From Cololabis saira (taxonomy: Eukaryota > Chordata > Actinopteri > Beloniformes > Belonidae), in the NCBI RefSeq assembly GCF_033807715.1, contig NC_084591.1, positions 46,461,868-46,525,867 on the forward strand: a stretch of 64,000 nt of DNA. The letters run 5' to 3'. Under the pieces are notes generated by a model, which was not told where the DNA came from, made no database searches, and saw nothing but the letters and a program-made list of their open reading frames with translations. This document shows, in pieces, positions 11,701 to 25,200 of this stretch; position 1 is the stretch's first letter; every line of letters starts with the position of its first letter. The position numbers were made by a program, and so were the translations under genes.

Positions 11701-14699
11701 AACCACATTATTTGGTGTCACAGTCACTAACATCACTAACAGAAAGAAAGTGAGTGAGTGGCAGCACGTCGTTGCTGCGCTAAACGCTGTGAGTGCCACG
11801 GACAGATCTGTGGCAGAAATAAAAAAGAAGTGGTGTGATCTGAAGGTGGAGGCCAAGAGGAGAGTGGCCCGGCACTCATTTGTTCTGTCACTCTCCAGTT
11901 GTCGCGGTGGGTGACGAGGAGGTTCCCGGCGTGTCCTGCACCGCGGCTGCAGCAGCAACACCAGTACCAGCACCAGTACCAGTACCAGTACCAGCAGCAG
12001 CACCAGAGTCCTGACTGACGCTGTGCTTCAAACACAGAGGGACACGATCAGCGCTATTATATTATAAGTCTGATATGTGATGACATTAAAAGTATGACAT
12101 GAATCTGGCTTCATTTCACCACCTCCCCGCCTGCGTTGCCAGTTCCCCATATCTTCAAAATGTTCATGCGCGAGGGTCAAAGTTTGCGTAAAGATACGCA
12201 CATTTTCCCGTTAGGTTTTTTTTTTGGAAATCCCAACCTTTGCGTAGAAGGTTGCTGGCGTTTTGAACTTGAACTTTGGGCTCAGCTCAGCATGCAGACA
12301 GCGGCTGACCTTCAGGTGGATCCATTTCCTGTTATGACTCAAACTGAAGGTAGAAAGCTTTGTTTTCAGCTTCACTTGTCTCCTCACAGTTAGCTGAGCT
12401 TTGTCATAACAAAAAAAAGGAGATGAAAGGAAACATTTTGAAGTTGAATGTCACACAAACACACTGGCTGCGGCGGGTGTAGGGGATGAGAAACCTGAGA
12501 GTTCCCCTGTTGGAGACGCAGACCTGACCTGCTGCATTCCTCAGACAGCAGTCATTCTTCCTGCTACCTCCCGGCATGCATGTGACTCTCCTACAACACC
12601 AGGGAGCCATGTTTCCTGACTGGAACCAGCGCCGCCGACAGGACAGACACGGCACTGATTCCTGACCAGCAGGACGAGAACTCATCGGGAAGGTCCAGAC
12701 TAATGCCTGGAGCCACAGACACTGCAAAACCCCGTATAAACCTCACACCACCCAAGTTCAGTGTGTGTGTGGTTGCTGAGAACCTGAAAGACGTGTCCTT
12801 CCTGAAGACAGTCTGACAGTATGAGACTGAGCTCCTGTGATAACGTCACACCCAAAAAAACAGAACTTGAGAACATTCCAGACTCGTTGTTTTGACGCTG
12901 ATGCTTGAACGGAGCCGCTTCACACTCCTCCATTACAAGTTCTTTTGTACGGATGTGGTTTATATTTATCTTTAGTCTACATATTTAGGACTCTCAGAAT
13001 GTCTTATTTACATACTTTTGCAGAACTTGATGATGCTGATGATGACCAGTAACTAGAATCAGGTGTGTTGATCCAGGGAAACGTCTAAAACCTGCAGGAC
13101 AGGGGTACTCCAGGACCAGTGTTGTGCATGAACACGTTCATTTCTGTGAGAACGTTGAACCGAACGCAACGTATTTGCAAATAAAGAACTTGAACATGAA
13201 CTCGTTCATTCTGCAGATCATGAAGTGGAATTTGAACTGTTCAGATTATGTGAGTTTCAGCTTCAGTGTTTAGGTCCAATTATTACAGAATAATCCTTCT
13301 CATTTCACCAGTGGGCGGCACTCACATTTAAAATACTCCACGAGACGACGACTTCACACTACAGTACCCACAATGCAGTGCACACTAGCATAGCAACGGG
13401 CACCAGCTCCATGGCAACGGTGGCCCGAGCCCGGTGCATCTTTACATGACCAGTGGAGAGAGACACGTTGCAGACGCAGCGTCAGATGATGATCCACTTA
13501 TCATTATCTGTGGGAATTTTACACATCGTCTCCCAAAGAGTCCGACGGTAAAAATCTAACCTTTCTAAGCAAATTATGTCCACCTGCTCTGAGAAAACAA
13601 GTCCGAGCGTCTGCCTCGTCAACTTCAAATTGGAAACGTCATGTGGAGTTAAAGCATCTGTCCAGTGTGAGAAAATATCTGCAAGCCCTTGACAATCAAA
13701 CAAAGTCATCAGGAAAGACCCAGAAGACCCAACAGCCCCAAACGACCCCAGTCCCTGCTGCTCCTTCAGGGGGAGGATTTACCTGCAACAGGTAGAAACA
13801 CTGATAATGGACTACATTGTTGGAGATTTACAGTCTCTGAGTGAAGTTGAAACGCCACTAGGACGATACATGATTGTTTACAGCAGGGTCTCCATCCCTG
13901 GTCCTCTGGACCCCTGTCCTGCATGTTTTAGATGTTTCCTTGCATCATCACACCTGATTCTAATTAATGGTCGTCATCAGCTTGTCATCCAGGTCTGCAC
14001 AAGTTTGTTAATGACAGTCATTTTTATCAGGGTGCTGAAGGGAAACATCTAAAACATGCAGGACAGGAGACCTGAGGACCAGGGTTGGAGACCACTACAA
14101 CAGTTTTAGGATAGGGAGGCGTTTCATTCGTACTTCTCACCTAAAAATATTGAAATGAACTGAATTTGAACTAGTTCAAAATGAAAATTGTGAACTATGA
14201 ACATGAACTATTCATTTTTAAACTACAGTATGTGAACTGAACGTTGAACTAGTTCATGAAAAGTATGAACTTGCACAACACTGTCCAGGACCAGGGTGGG
14301 GAAACCCTCATCTAACCTTTGCATTGAGACTCATGCAGAACCAAGATTGGTTGCAGTTCCTTGACTGGACGCTAGTGGCTGGATCCAACATTGAGTTCAT
14401 CTCCAATGACCTCCAGTTTAAAATGTCCAACTTTAGAGCAGAAATAAACATATTTACTGGTCTGGTTCAAAAACCCTTTTTGGTCTCAATTGTTTGATTT
14501 CACACCCATGACAATCAATTAATCAACCAACCAACCTTTATTTGTATAGCAGTTTTGAAACAACCAGAGTTGATCAAAGTGCTTGCACAATTGAGATCAA
14601 ATATTAACATGGGGAACAAAAATAATCACAAGACACAACAAAACAACAATAAAAACATTCCAGTAAAAAAAAAGATCTGATTAAAAATTAATGAAAATA

Positions 14700-14735
<36 letters not shown>

Positions 14736-17700
14736 GCTGTTATGAGTCAAACGCCAATCTGACCAGGTGGATCTTTAGTTTGGGTCTGAACAGAGAGAGT
14801 TCTTAACTTTTTGGGAATTTGGGACCAGTGACTGCAGAAGAACCACCCAACTGTTTGGACCTCGTCCTGCTGAGGCTCTGCTGGGTGGAGGGACATTTCA
14901 AACCTCATTTAAGACAGATGGAGCAACACTGTTTATGGCACTAAAACCAAACAACACGAGCTCAAAGGGGACTCTGAACTCATCAGCGAAAACGGATTCA
15001 CTTCCAGGCAATTTACAGAAAATGTTTTGTGACAGGGAGGGGGTTATAATTTAAGAGGAAAAATTTACTTCAAAAAACAATGTGTTCATTCTAAAAGGAA
15101 AAACAGTTGTGTCTCAGTTGTTGGAGTGGATCTATGGAATGGGTTGGGTGATGGGTTGAAGCAATGTACAAATATAAATCAATTTAAAAAACGGTACAAA
15201 AAGGAAATTCTGGGAAGTTATTTATTGAGGAGTTATGTTAAGGAAAGATTGTGTTTGTTAGCTGGTTAGGTGCAAAGGTTCAACCAATGGGAAACATCTG
15301 TAGCCTAATAGTGTAAATTAGCAGCTATGTATTATTAATATTTATGTTTAATTTATAATAGAGGTAAGGTTAGTCCTAGTGTCAGCTCCATTAGTTCTAG
15401 TCTCAGCTCTACTAGTCCTAGTCGAGGAGTTTTTATTTTGAATCTGATTTCTGACGGTGAAATGCCAAAGATGAGACTGAATTCAGAGTTGGACTGCATT
15501 AAGTGAAGCTTTTTGTTGTTTTTCAACTAGCAGACTAAGAAGCGAGTGTGTGATTGATTGAGGTGGGTGGAGTCAGTTCTTGGAAACATGCGAGTTACGC
15601 AAGTTACAACTACTCATAAATCTTATGAATGAGCTCACAGAGGCTTTGTTTAGTCCTCTTAAAGCAGTTTATGGTACCGACTAATCACCGGAGGAGAAAA
15701 GTTTTATCCCGGTCTAAATCCTGTAATGTTTGTATTGTTTGGTCTTCATTTAAGCAGGGCCAGATTGAGATGATCCAGGGGCCAGGTCTGGCTTCCAGCA
15801 GTCCTACAATATCACCACAATACCTATCACTTCACCCTCAGATGTTCAGAGACATGAAAGCTTTTACTACATGAATTATTTAGTAGTGAAAATGGATTGT
15901 GGAATGTTCATGGTGTGATCATTAGCATGCACAGCTGTTGGTGTCTCCACCTGGACTAGAACCAGGTTTTGGTGCTGGGAAGGTGCCAGAGCCAGTTCAG
16001 AGCCATTTCCACTTTTCACATCTGCAGAGCCAGGACTTCCCCACACTCTTATTCTGTCTCGAGTCTGGTTTGAGCCTCCTTTGTGAAGTCTGACTACATG
16101 TAGAGTACCACAGTGTGGATCTGCTTTTCCACAGAGTCTGTATAAAGAGAACCGGACAAGCCCTCCGTGATAACACTCATGTCTTTCCAGAGTGGATCTG
16201 AAGCCAGGTTCTTAAAGGGGACCTATTATGGCATCTAATAGCTATTTTTTTTGCTAAATAAATAAGAAATTCAGCCACTGAGGAATGTCTTTAGCATCCT
16301 AGTCTCTAACCTCATTATCTATGTGGGATTCTGAGTGGGTGGGGCTATGATAATGAGGCTCTGTGCTGATTGGCTGCCTGAATGATGCGATACACCGCTA
16401 TGAAAAAATGGCTCATGTGCATATACAGGTGCTGACCACTCTTGGTTTTCTGGCGACCGACTCTTTCCAGCTGGAATTAGCCGACAGGTATGTGTTTGAT
16501 TACCAATAAATAATGTTACATGTTCTGCCTAAAGCCCCTTTAAGGTACGATATAATATCTACATTCCGTCTTTAGGTCTGGGATATCACAGCCGTCACTG
16601 AGCACTATGATGCCAGCCGTTTTGGATGGCATTATTAAAATGACTAATCTATACATCTGGTTTCCTTACACTGTGGGTGAACAGGCCGACATTAAAAGGC
16701 AATTTGCAGCAATGGCAGGTTTCCCAAATGTAATCGGTGATATTACTCACATTGCTATAAGGGCTCAGAGCGAAAATGAATCTGGAGCACATTGAGTCCA
16801 TGCTCACCATGTGAAATGTGCTTTATAAATAAATTTGCCTTGCCTTGCCTTGAACCGTAAACATTTGCATTCAATAAATGTACAAGTCTTTGTGCCTCAA
16901 ACATGGTTCTGACAAATTTAGTGGCACGGTTGCCTGGCTCGACACATGACTCATTCATCCTGACGCACAGCAGTGCAGGAAACAGACTGCAGGTGGTGCT
17001 GCGCATGCTCAGCAGGCTCATTCATATGCAAAAACAGTCATGAAGTACTTTGCAATGACCATTCATGGTAGAAAGTGGGCATGTAGAGGGCGGGATATGA
17101 GGCGAATTCACCTGCGCAACCTTTCAGGTGGACTGTGATTTATAAAGAGAACATTGCGTGCAGATGTGCGTGCACACGGTTTTATAAATCAGGATTTTTT
17201 TGTGCGCACACCATTTTCGGCTTTTGGGCGCACGTACACTTTTAGTATGAATCCTACACACTCTTTTATAAATGAGGCCCCTGATTTGGAGATCCAGGAA
17301 GCTAAGCTTAAACCGTTCACCAGGAAACATCTGGATAACTCAGTCTTCAGGGCTAGCATCGCGTCTCAGGGAACAGCAGCCCCACGCCTGAGTTTACTGA
17401 CGTCGGAGTCTTGTTGTTGAACCGCCTCAGGTCAGGTCCTTCTGTGTGGACGTGGTCTAAAACAAGGATTACACTCAGTAAAAGGTGATTATGTGAGTAA
17501 GTCCCAGGTTCTAACTCGTGATCCAGCTCTGGCTGACCCACTCCAGATGGAATCCTGCTTTTTCCTGATGCACAACGGAAGACTGTTGCACAGAATCTGA
17601 CTTTTGACACGTTTTTATGGTTGACACTGAAGCTTCATTTCCCTGCAAAAAATGACAGAAGCGTATCGTTCCTCCTTACTCCTATTCCCTCTGCCAGACT

Positions 17701-19225
17701 ACTGAGGTAATCTGATTACCCTGGCAGCTGTTTGTAATATTGAGAAGCAGTCACCTGCTCTGAAGCAGACTAACAACATTGCAACGTGAATTATGTAAGA
17801 CTCAAGGACAAAAGAAGCAAAGGTTTGTTGGGAGAAGGCTGAAGAATAACATGATCATACTCGCCACAGGGTGCAACCGCATCTTTGACATAAAACCAGG
17901 TTGTGATTCTTCTCAGTAAAACACTGATGCTGTAGTCAAACCATGGAGATGGACGGAAGGGCGGACAGAGGTGTGGATAAGTGGATAGATGGATGGGTGG
18001 ATGGATGGATGGATGGGGGGATGGATACTCCAAGTCCATGTTCCAATTAGATGAGAAATGGAGGCAGGAGTTACTGCTAAACATTCTTCAATCAAAACAA
18101 AAATGCTGCCGTGAGCAGGAGCTCCAAAGAACTGAAAGGTGCAGAGAGACTATGGATCCAACAAACACAAAGGAAAACCCCAGAAGAGCTAGGGATGACG
18201 AGCCGGGGCAAGGAAAACCCACCAGTAGGGATCAAGGGAAGGACTGGACGGCGCCATCTCACGGGCCACTTCATGACGTCTCCAGGTCCATCTAAGAAAG
18301 AGACAGGTGAGTGTAATGATGACTGTAGCTGTGGTCCAAGTCAAGGGACGATGTCCATAAATCTGCTGTCACGTGGACCGGTATGGCTGGACCACACCGA
18401 GATTGTCCTCTAGGGTTGGGGTTGGGGTTAGCACCAGGGCTTAACAAGATCCGGTACCTATTTGATTGGATCCGGCCCCTCCTCTGTCAATCAACATCTG
18501 TAAATAAACTGTATCTCATTTTATCCATATTCTCTTGGTGTTTTATTTCTCATTGAAGTTACTCATAGATCGCCTGTTTGTCTATTTCTTTCTCTGCGCT
18601 CTCTCCCCGATCTCCTGCGCTGTGCGTCCCAACCGTCTCCATCACCAAGCGGCTTTCCCAAATCCAACTCAGCCTGGATAATTTCTCGTGTCCTCTGCTT
18701 TTTCCCACATCCAAGTAATGATCTGACATGCTGACATGCTGTATTTAACACCGCCCGCCCCCTCACTCCACGCTGTTCGCTGTTTGATTGTGTCATCACA
18801 CGCCGTTATTAATTGTTCCGTTTTTTCCCCACTTATTCCACCGAAAACCGAAAGTGTTTTTTTGCTATTTTAGGCCAAACATTCAGTGCATCACTAACGC
18901 TACGCTTTGTTGTGTGTAGTGAGTGTATACGTGTGTGTAGTTCAGCCTACAGGTGCTGCGCGCTCCATATAGTTAGAGAACGCGTCAATCAGTTTAAGTT
19001 AGCTTTTTCTGATTGTAAATACAACTATCAGCCCTAATTCAAATTTCCCTCCATTGAAGGGAAACGACGTGAGTGAGGAGAGGAGAGACCGAGAGAGAGA
19101 GAGCCAAGCAGCTGATCGACACACATTACATGTGATCATGATAATAACTGTGAATAACTGCGAGAAAAGATTACATTGTACAGTATATGGGATGTGAATA
19201 TTTTAACAGAAACAGGTAGCCTGCT

Positions 19226-19288
<63 letters not shown>

Positions 19289-22200
19289 CCGAGCCCCACC
19301 GCCCCCCCCCGCGCGCCGCCCCCAGGACCTTTTCTCTCCCTCTGACCCTGCCTCAGACCGGAACGGTACCCTCTCGATGTTCCGGGACCTCTTCATGGAC
19401 CAATTAAGCACTGGTTAGCACTAATGAGTGATGCGGAAAAACTAATTCATGCGTTGGTACCATCCATCCATCCATCCACTTTCTATTCCCATTTTATCCT
19501 GTGCAGGGTCACCGGGGTCTGCTGGAGCCTGTCCCAGCTCATTACAGGCAGGTACAGGTACACCCGGACAGGTGGCCAGTCTATCGCAGGGCCACACAGA
19601 TAGACAGACAGACAGACAGAACCTCTTACCTTTCTTGGTTATGATGATGCGGAGCAGAGGATTGGCTGACGAGATGGCTTTGTGAAAGTTGTCGTCGTTG
19701 TTGATTGGTAGGAGGTCTCCGTGGATGTCGGCGTACCCTAGCAGCACATCGAGACCGTGGATGTGGTGGATGGTTTGGAGGAGTCGGTAGAACTCTTGGA
19801 AGCCACCAGGGCCATTCCTCTTCAAGGCAATGCGGCGGTATTCTGCTTCAAACTGGAGAGTAAAAGAACACCAACATGATTGTTCTTCATCAGCAAGAAG
19901 ACGTAAAAAAGCGTCACAGCTGTCTTGTTCTGTCATAGCTTCGACACAAGGTTGACCCTCAAAAACATCCGATCCACTGCCCTGGATTAGGAAAACTGAG
20001 GAAGGACACATTAAAAGCCTTTTCATACATTTTAAAACTTTTGTGGAAATGGCTTAGATGCAGAGTTACCGTCCAGGTGGTCATGTTGAACCCAGGGTCT
20101 ACTAACAGTTAACTGGGAGGCCCACCGGAGGCCTGGTCACATCCACCAGTGCTAGGGCCAATCTTGTTTAGTTTATACATGCAGCCGTTGGGAAGTATAA
20201 TCCAGAATCACGGCATACACTTTCATTGTTATGCTCATGATACGCAGCTCTATTTGTCTATGAAGCTGGATGAAGCAGAACCGTTGGTTAAACTTCAGGC
20301 ATGTTTTAGAGACATCAAGGACTAGATGTCCGGATATTTTTGCTTCCAAATTCAAATAAAACAGAGGTTATCATTTTTGGTCCAAAACATCTTAGGAAGG
20401 GATTAGATGGTGTTGTGATGGCTTCCAGTGCAACTGTGAGAAGTCTTGGTGTTGGTTTCGATCAGGATTTGTCGTTTAAATAATATATTAATCAGGTTTG
20501 TAAAATAGCGTTCTTCCATCTCCGTAATATCACAAAGAGCTCTCCGTTCTTGGAGTGCAGGTTTACTCGTAGTTCCTAGAGTATCCAAATGTAGATTTGG
20601 AGGGCGGGTGTTCTGCTATCAGGCACCGTTACTATGGAACCAACTTCCAATCTGGGTTAAGGAGGCTGACACCACCTCCACCTTTAAAACTAAACTTAAA
20701 ACCTTTCTGTTTAGTAAAGCCTATAGTTAGTGTAATTAACCCTCTAGTTAGTGTCAGTAAACCTGTAGTTAGTGTTTAGTAAACCTCTAGTTAGTGTCAA
20801 TAAACCTTTAGTTAGTGTAACTCTAGTGTGTTAGAGTCAGTAGTCATAGTTGCAGCTATAGAACAAGACTATAATAATTAGTCTCAAACATAGCTTTGTT
20901 GTAGATATTTTGTTGTAGATATTTTGCTGGGCAGTGCTCCTCATCCTTCTTCTCTTCTCCTCTCCCTTTTTTTATTTATTATAAGTATCTCATAGCCATC
21001 ATCTTTGTCCATCGTTCTTGTAGTTTGTTGTGCTGGTCTGCCCCTCCCCCCTTTCTCTTTTGTGTATGTTTGCAGGCCAGAGCTTCAGGAGCTGCATGCT
21101 GACCTGCAGACCCCCCCCCCCCCCCCTGATCATCCCACTGCTGCTTCCACCTGTCTGTGTAGATGTTTGCTATATGCTTGCTGACATCCTGACCTGCGCC
21201 CCCCTCCTCTGACCAACTCAGTGTCTGCCGTCTACACCTGCTTGTACACCTGCTTGTTACAACAGAGACCATCCCTGTAGTGCACCAGCCATTGTGTCTG
21301 TGTCTCTCCTTACTCTGTTCTTCATTCTCTCTGTCTGTTTTCTCTTTTCTTGCTCTGCCCAGCTGGTCTTCAACAGGAGGGTCTCCCCTTATGATCCAGG
21401 TCCTGCTCAAGGTTTCTTCCTTGCCACTGTTTGGCAGGTTTTTCTCCCACTAGGGGAGTTTTTACCTGCCATTGTTCATGTTATGTTTATTTAATAATTG
21501 CTCAGGGGTCATGTTCTGGGGCCTCATTTAAAATGGATTTCGTAGGATTCATACTAAAAGTCCACGTACACTCAAAAGCCGAAAATGCCGGGCGCAAAAA
21601 AAAATCTGGATCAATAAAACCATGTGCACGCAGACTTGCACGCAATGTTCCTTTATGAATCACAGTCCAGCTGGAAGGTTGCGCAGCTGAATCCGCCTCA
21701 TATCCCCCCCTCTACACGCCCACTTTTTACCATAAATGCATATGGATGAGCCTACTGGGCATGCGCAGTGGCTTCCTGCAGCCTGTTTGATGTCAGAATG
21801 AATGAGAGGGTGTCCAGCCACCGTGACACTGACTTTCACGGAGACCTAGATGTTAGATGATGTGGAGGACAGGAAAACCACATTATTTGGTGGTCACAGT
21901 AAAAGTTAGAATAAGTATATAAATAGTATACAATAAAATAAAGCGAGTGAGTGGCAGCACGCCGTTGCTGCGCTAAACGCCGTGAGTTCCCCGGCGCAAC
22001 AGGGGGACACACGTCCCCCCGTCTTTTCAAAATCATGTTTTTTTTCCCCTTACTTTTTTCAGTTTAAAAACTAACGGTAGGCTCAGCCTTAAATTGCAAA
22101 TTATCAAGACACTGTATGAAAGCGATACGAGAACGGCCCCGCAGCCCCGCTTCACCCCCCGCTCCCCCTCCTCCTCCCGTCTCCCCTACTGGACCCTAAT

Positions 22201-25200
22201 TTAGGCTTACACCCACACGTAAAGGTTTCACGCGCGCGTAAAACTCATTATATATACGAAAAAAAATCTGAGTCCCTTTAGGGGCTCCGTGGGGCTCACT
22301 AAACGCAGCCCCTCATTTGTTCTGTCCTAAAGCGGTGGGTGTGAGGAGGTTCCCGGCGTGTCACCGCGGCTGCAGCAGCAGCAGCACCAGAGTCCTGACT
22401 GACTGATTTTCACACACAGAGGGACACAATCAGCGCTATTTTATTATATTTTATTATTTTATTATTTTAAGTCTGATATATGTTGTGATATGTGATGACA
22501 TTATTAAGAGTATGACATGAATCTGGCTTCATTTCACCACCTCACAGCCTGCCTCGCCAGTTCCCCGTGTCTTAAGTAGATTCTTACGGGAGGGTCCTGG
22601 TTGCCGTAAAGATAAGCAGATTTTTCGGTTCGTTTTTTCTTTTTAGATCCAAGGCTTTGCGTAGATGGCGGCTTCCACAACTTTCAGGCGCTTTTTCTGC
22701 GCAAGCAAGCTTTATAGATGAGGCCCCTGGTCTCTGGAAAGATCCTAGAGACAACTTCTGTCGTAATGGACACTATAGAAATAAAACTGAATTGAATTGA
22801 ATTGGAAAGATCCGGGCCAACCCTGCAGTCCCACAGCTGCGTTGCTGCAGCCACCTCGCTAGGCCAAGGCTGGGCTAGCGATGCATGGCCCTGCTAGCCC
22901 AAGACTAAAATCCCTGACATACATGACTATAAAGATATTTATATACAAAATTTCTTAAAGGGCGCAAATACAGGAATCATATTTATTAAACTATAACTTG
23001 TGTTCCTGGCTTGGCTTTCAGAGCCACAAGGACAGGGTCTGTCACCAAAGCGACCTGGCGCCAGCTGGAGCATGGTCACAAACACTTTGGTGGAGTTAGT
23101 GGGTATTTCTGATGCCCGTTGTGGAATCAGAACAAATCAGCAGTTTCTCGAGAAAATAATCAGACTTTGTCTTAATATTTATAATTCTATACCTTTGTTC
23201 CAAAATGATTTAAGTCTTTATTACACCGGCAATACCTTCCAGACCCCAAACCACCACCTGGATGGAGCTCTTCAGAAACAAGAGAAACAAGCAAGAAAAA
23301 AGTCTTTGCCCTGAGGACCAGCTCCAGTCAGGGGGGACACTGCCCAGATTGTAGACATTGATGCTTAAGTCAAAATTTGGAGACACAGCACAGTTGAATG
23401 AAGGCCTGCTTACCCACAGAAATGTGACTGACACTCACTCAAGGTTAGTAGCAAAAAGGAAAAGGAAAAACTGGTATCAGATTGGTATCGGTCAAAAACC
23501 AGAGTGATGGGTCAGAATCAATATCTGAAAGGAAAGCAATATTGGGACATGTTTATCTAATACACATATCTACAAAATCTCATCTTATAACGAGAAAAGA
23601 AGCAGCTCCATATAACCTACATAGAGTCCATAGAAACCCTGATCTTTTATATCATTTCTCATCAGGACTTCTTGGTTCCCCACCAGCTCACATGGACCTT
23701 GTTAACCAGGTAATGAAGCCACCTCAGCATCAGTTTCTAGACGTGTGCGTCTGGCAGCTCATTCCATGAAGGTTCCTCCATCATGAAGCCAACACGCAGC
23801 ATGTACCATTGACACACTGAAGACGTCGACCCTGAAAAGTTCTAGGCTACAATAGAGGTCAGGTCTACCACACCAGAGAAACCTCCGCTACAACAGAGGC
23901 CAGGTCTACCACACCAGAGAGACCTCCATTACAACAGAGGCCAGGTCTACCACACAAGAGAGACCTCAGCTACAACAGAGGCCATGTCTACCACACCAGA
24001 GAGACCTCCGCTACAACAGAGGCCATGTCTACCACACCAGAGAGACCTCCGCTACAACAGAGGCCATGTCTACCACACCAGAGAGACCTCAGCTACAACA
24101 GAGACCAGGTCTACCACACCAGAGAGACCTCCGCTACAACAGAGACCAGGTCTACCACACCAGAGAAACCTCCGCTACAACAGAGGCCAGGTCGACCACA
24201 CCAGAGAGACCTCCATTACAAAAGAGACCAGGTCTACCACACCAGAGAGACCTCCGCTACAACAGAGGCCAGGTCTACCACACCAGAGTGACCTCAGCTA
24301 CAACAGAGGCCAGGTCTACCACACCAGAGAGACCTCAGCTACAACAGAGACCAGGTCTACCACACCAGAGAGACCTCCGCTACAACAGAGACCAGGTCTA
24401 CCACACCAGAGAAACCTCCGCTACAACAGAGGCCAGGTCGACCACACCAGAGAGACCTCCGCTACAACAGAGGCCAGGTCTACCACACCAGAGTGACCTC
24501 AGCTACAACAGAGGCCAGGTCTACCACACCAGAGAGACCTCAGCTACAACAGAGGCCATGTCTACCACACCAGAGAGACCTCAGCTACAACAGAGACCAG
24601 GTCTACCACACCAAACAGACCTCAGCTACAACAGAGGCAAGGTCTACCACACCAGAGAGACCTCTGCTACAACAGAGACCAGGTCTACTACACCAGGCAA
24701 GACCCCAACTACAACAGAGACCAAGTCTACCACACCAAAGAGACCTCCGCTACAACAGAGACCAGGTTTACCACACCAGACAAGACCCCAACTACAACAG
24801 AGACCAGGCCTACCACACCAGAGAGACCTCAGCTACAACAGAGGCCAGGTCTACCACACCAGAGTGACCTCAGCTACAACAGAGGCCAGGTCTACCACAC
24901 CAGAGAGACCTCAGCTACAACAGAGGCCAGGTCTACCACACCAGAGAGACCTCTGCTACAACAGAGACCGGTTCTACCACACCAGAGAGACCTCCGCTAC
25001 AACAGAGACCAGGTCTACCACACCAAACAGACCTCAGCTACAACAGAGGCAAGGTCTACCACACCAGAGAGACCTCCGCTACAACAGAGACCAGGTCTAC
25101 TACACCAGGCAAGACCCCAACTACAACAGAGGCCAGGTCTACCACACCAGAGAGACCTCCGCTACAACAGAGGCCAGGTGTACCACACCAGAGAGACCTC

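Larger units (their letters stand above)
11363..12265. mobile_element. PIF/Harbinger-like element, copy 1 (right end lost)
   Basis: Begins GGGCCTCATTTATAAAAGAG directly after CTG. The interior matches copy 2 (21519-22726), including the TTCCCGGCGTGTC part and the TTTGCGTAGA part near the end. The right terminal repeat is missing here. Confidence 0.75.
13040..14330. mobile_element. partial TCCTGCATG-family MITE, target of the hAT insertion
   Basis: The left part (AAACGTCTAAAACCTGCAGG, 13080-13116) and right part (CAGGGTGGGGAAACC, 14292 on) are continuous when the hAT at 13117-14283 is removed. The family matches 13886-14095 and 59860-60080. Confidence 0.6.

Noticed and set aside
23482..23769. 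95-codon frame as an upstream exon of the candidate nested gene
   Set aside because: No splice donor in phase with the array and no protein family resemblance.
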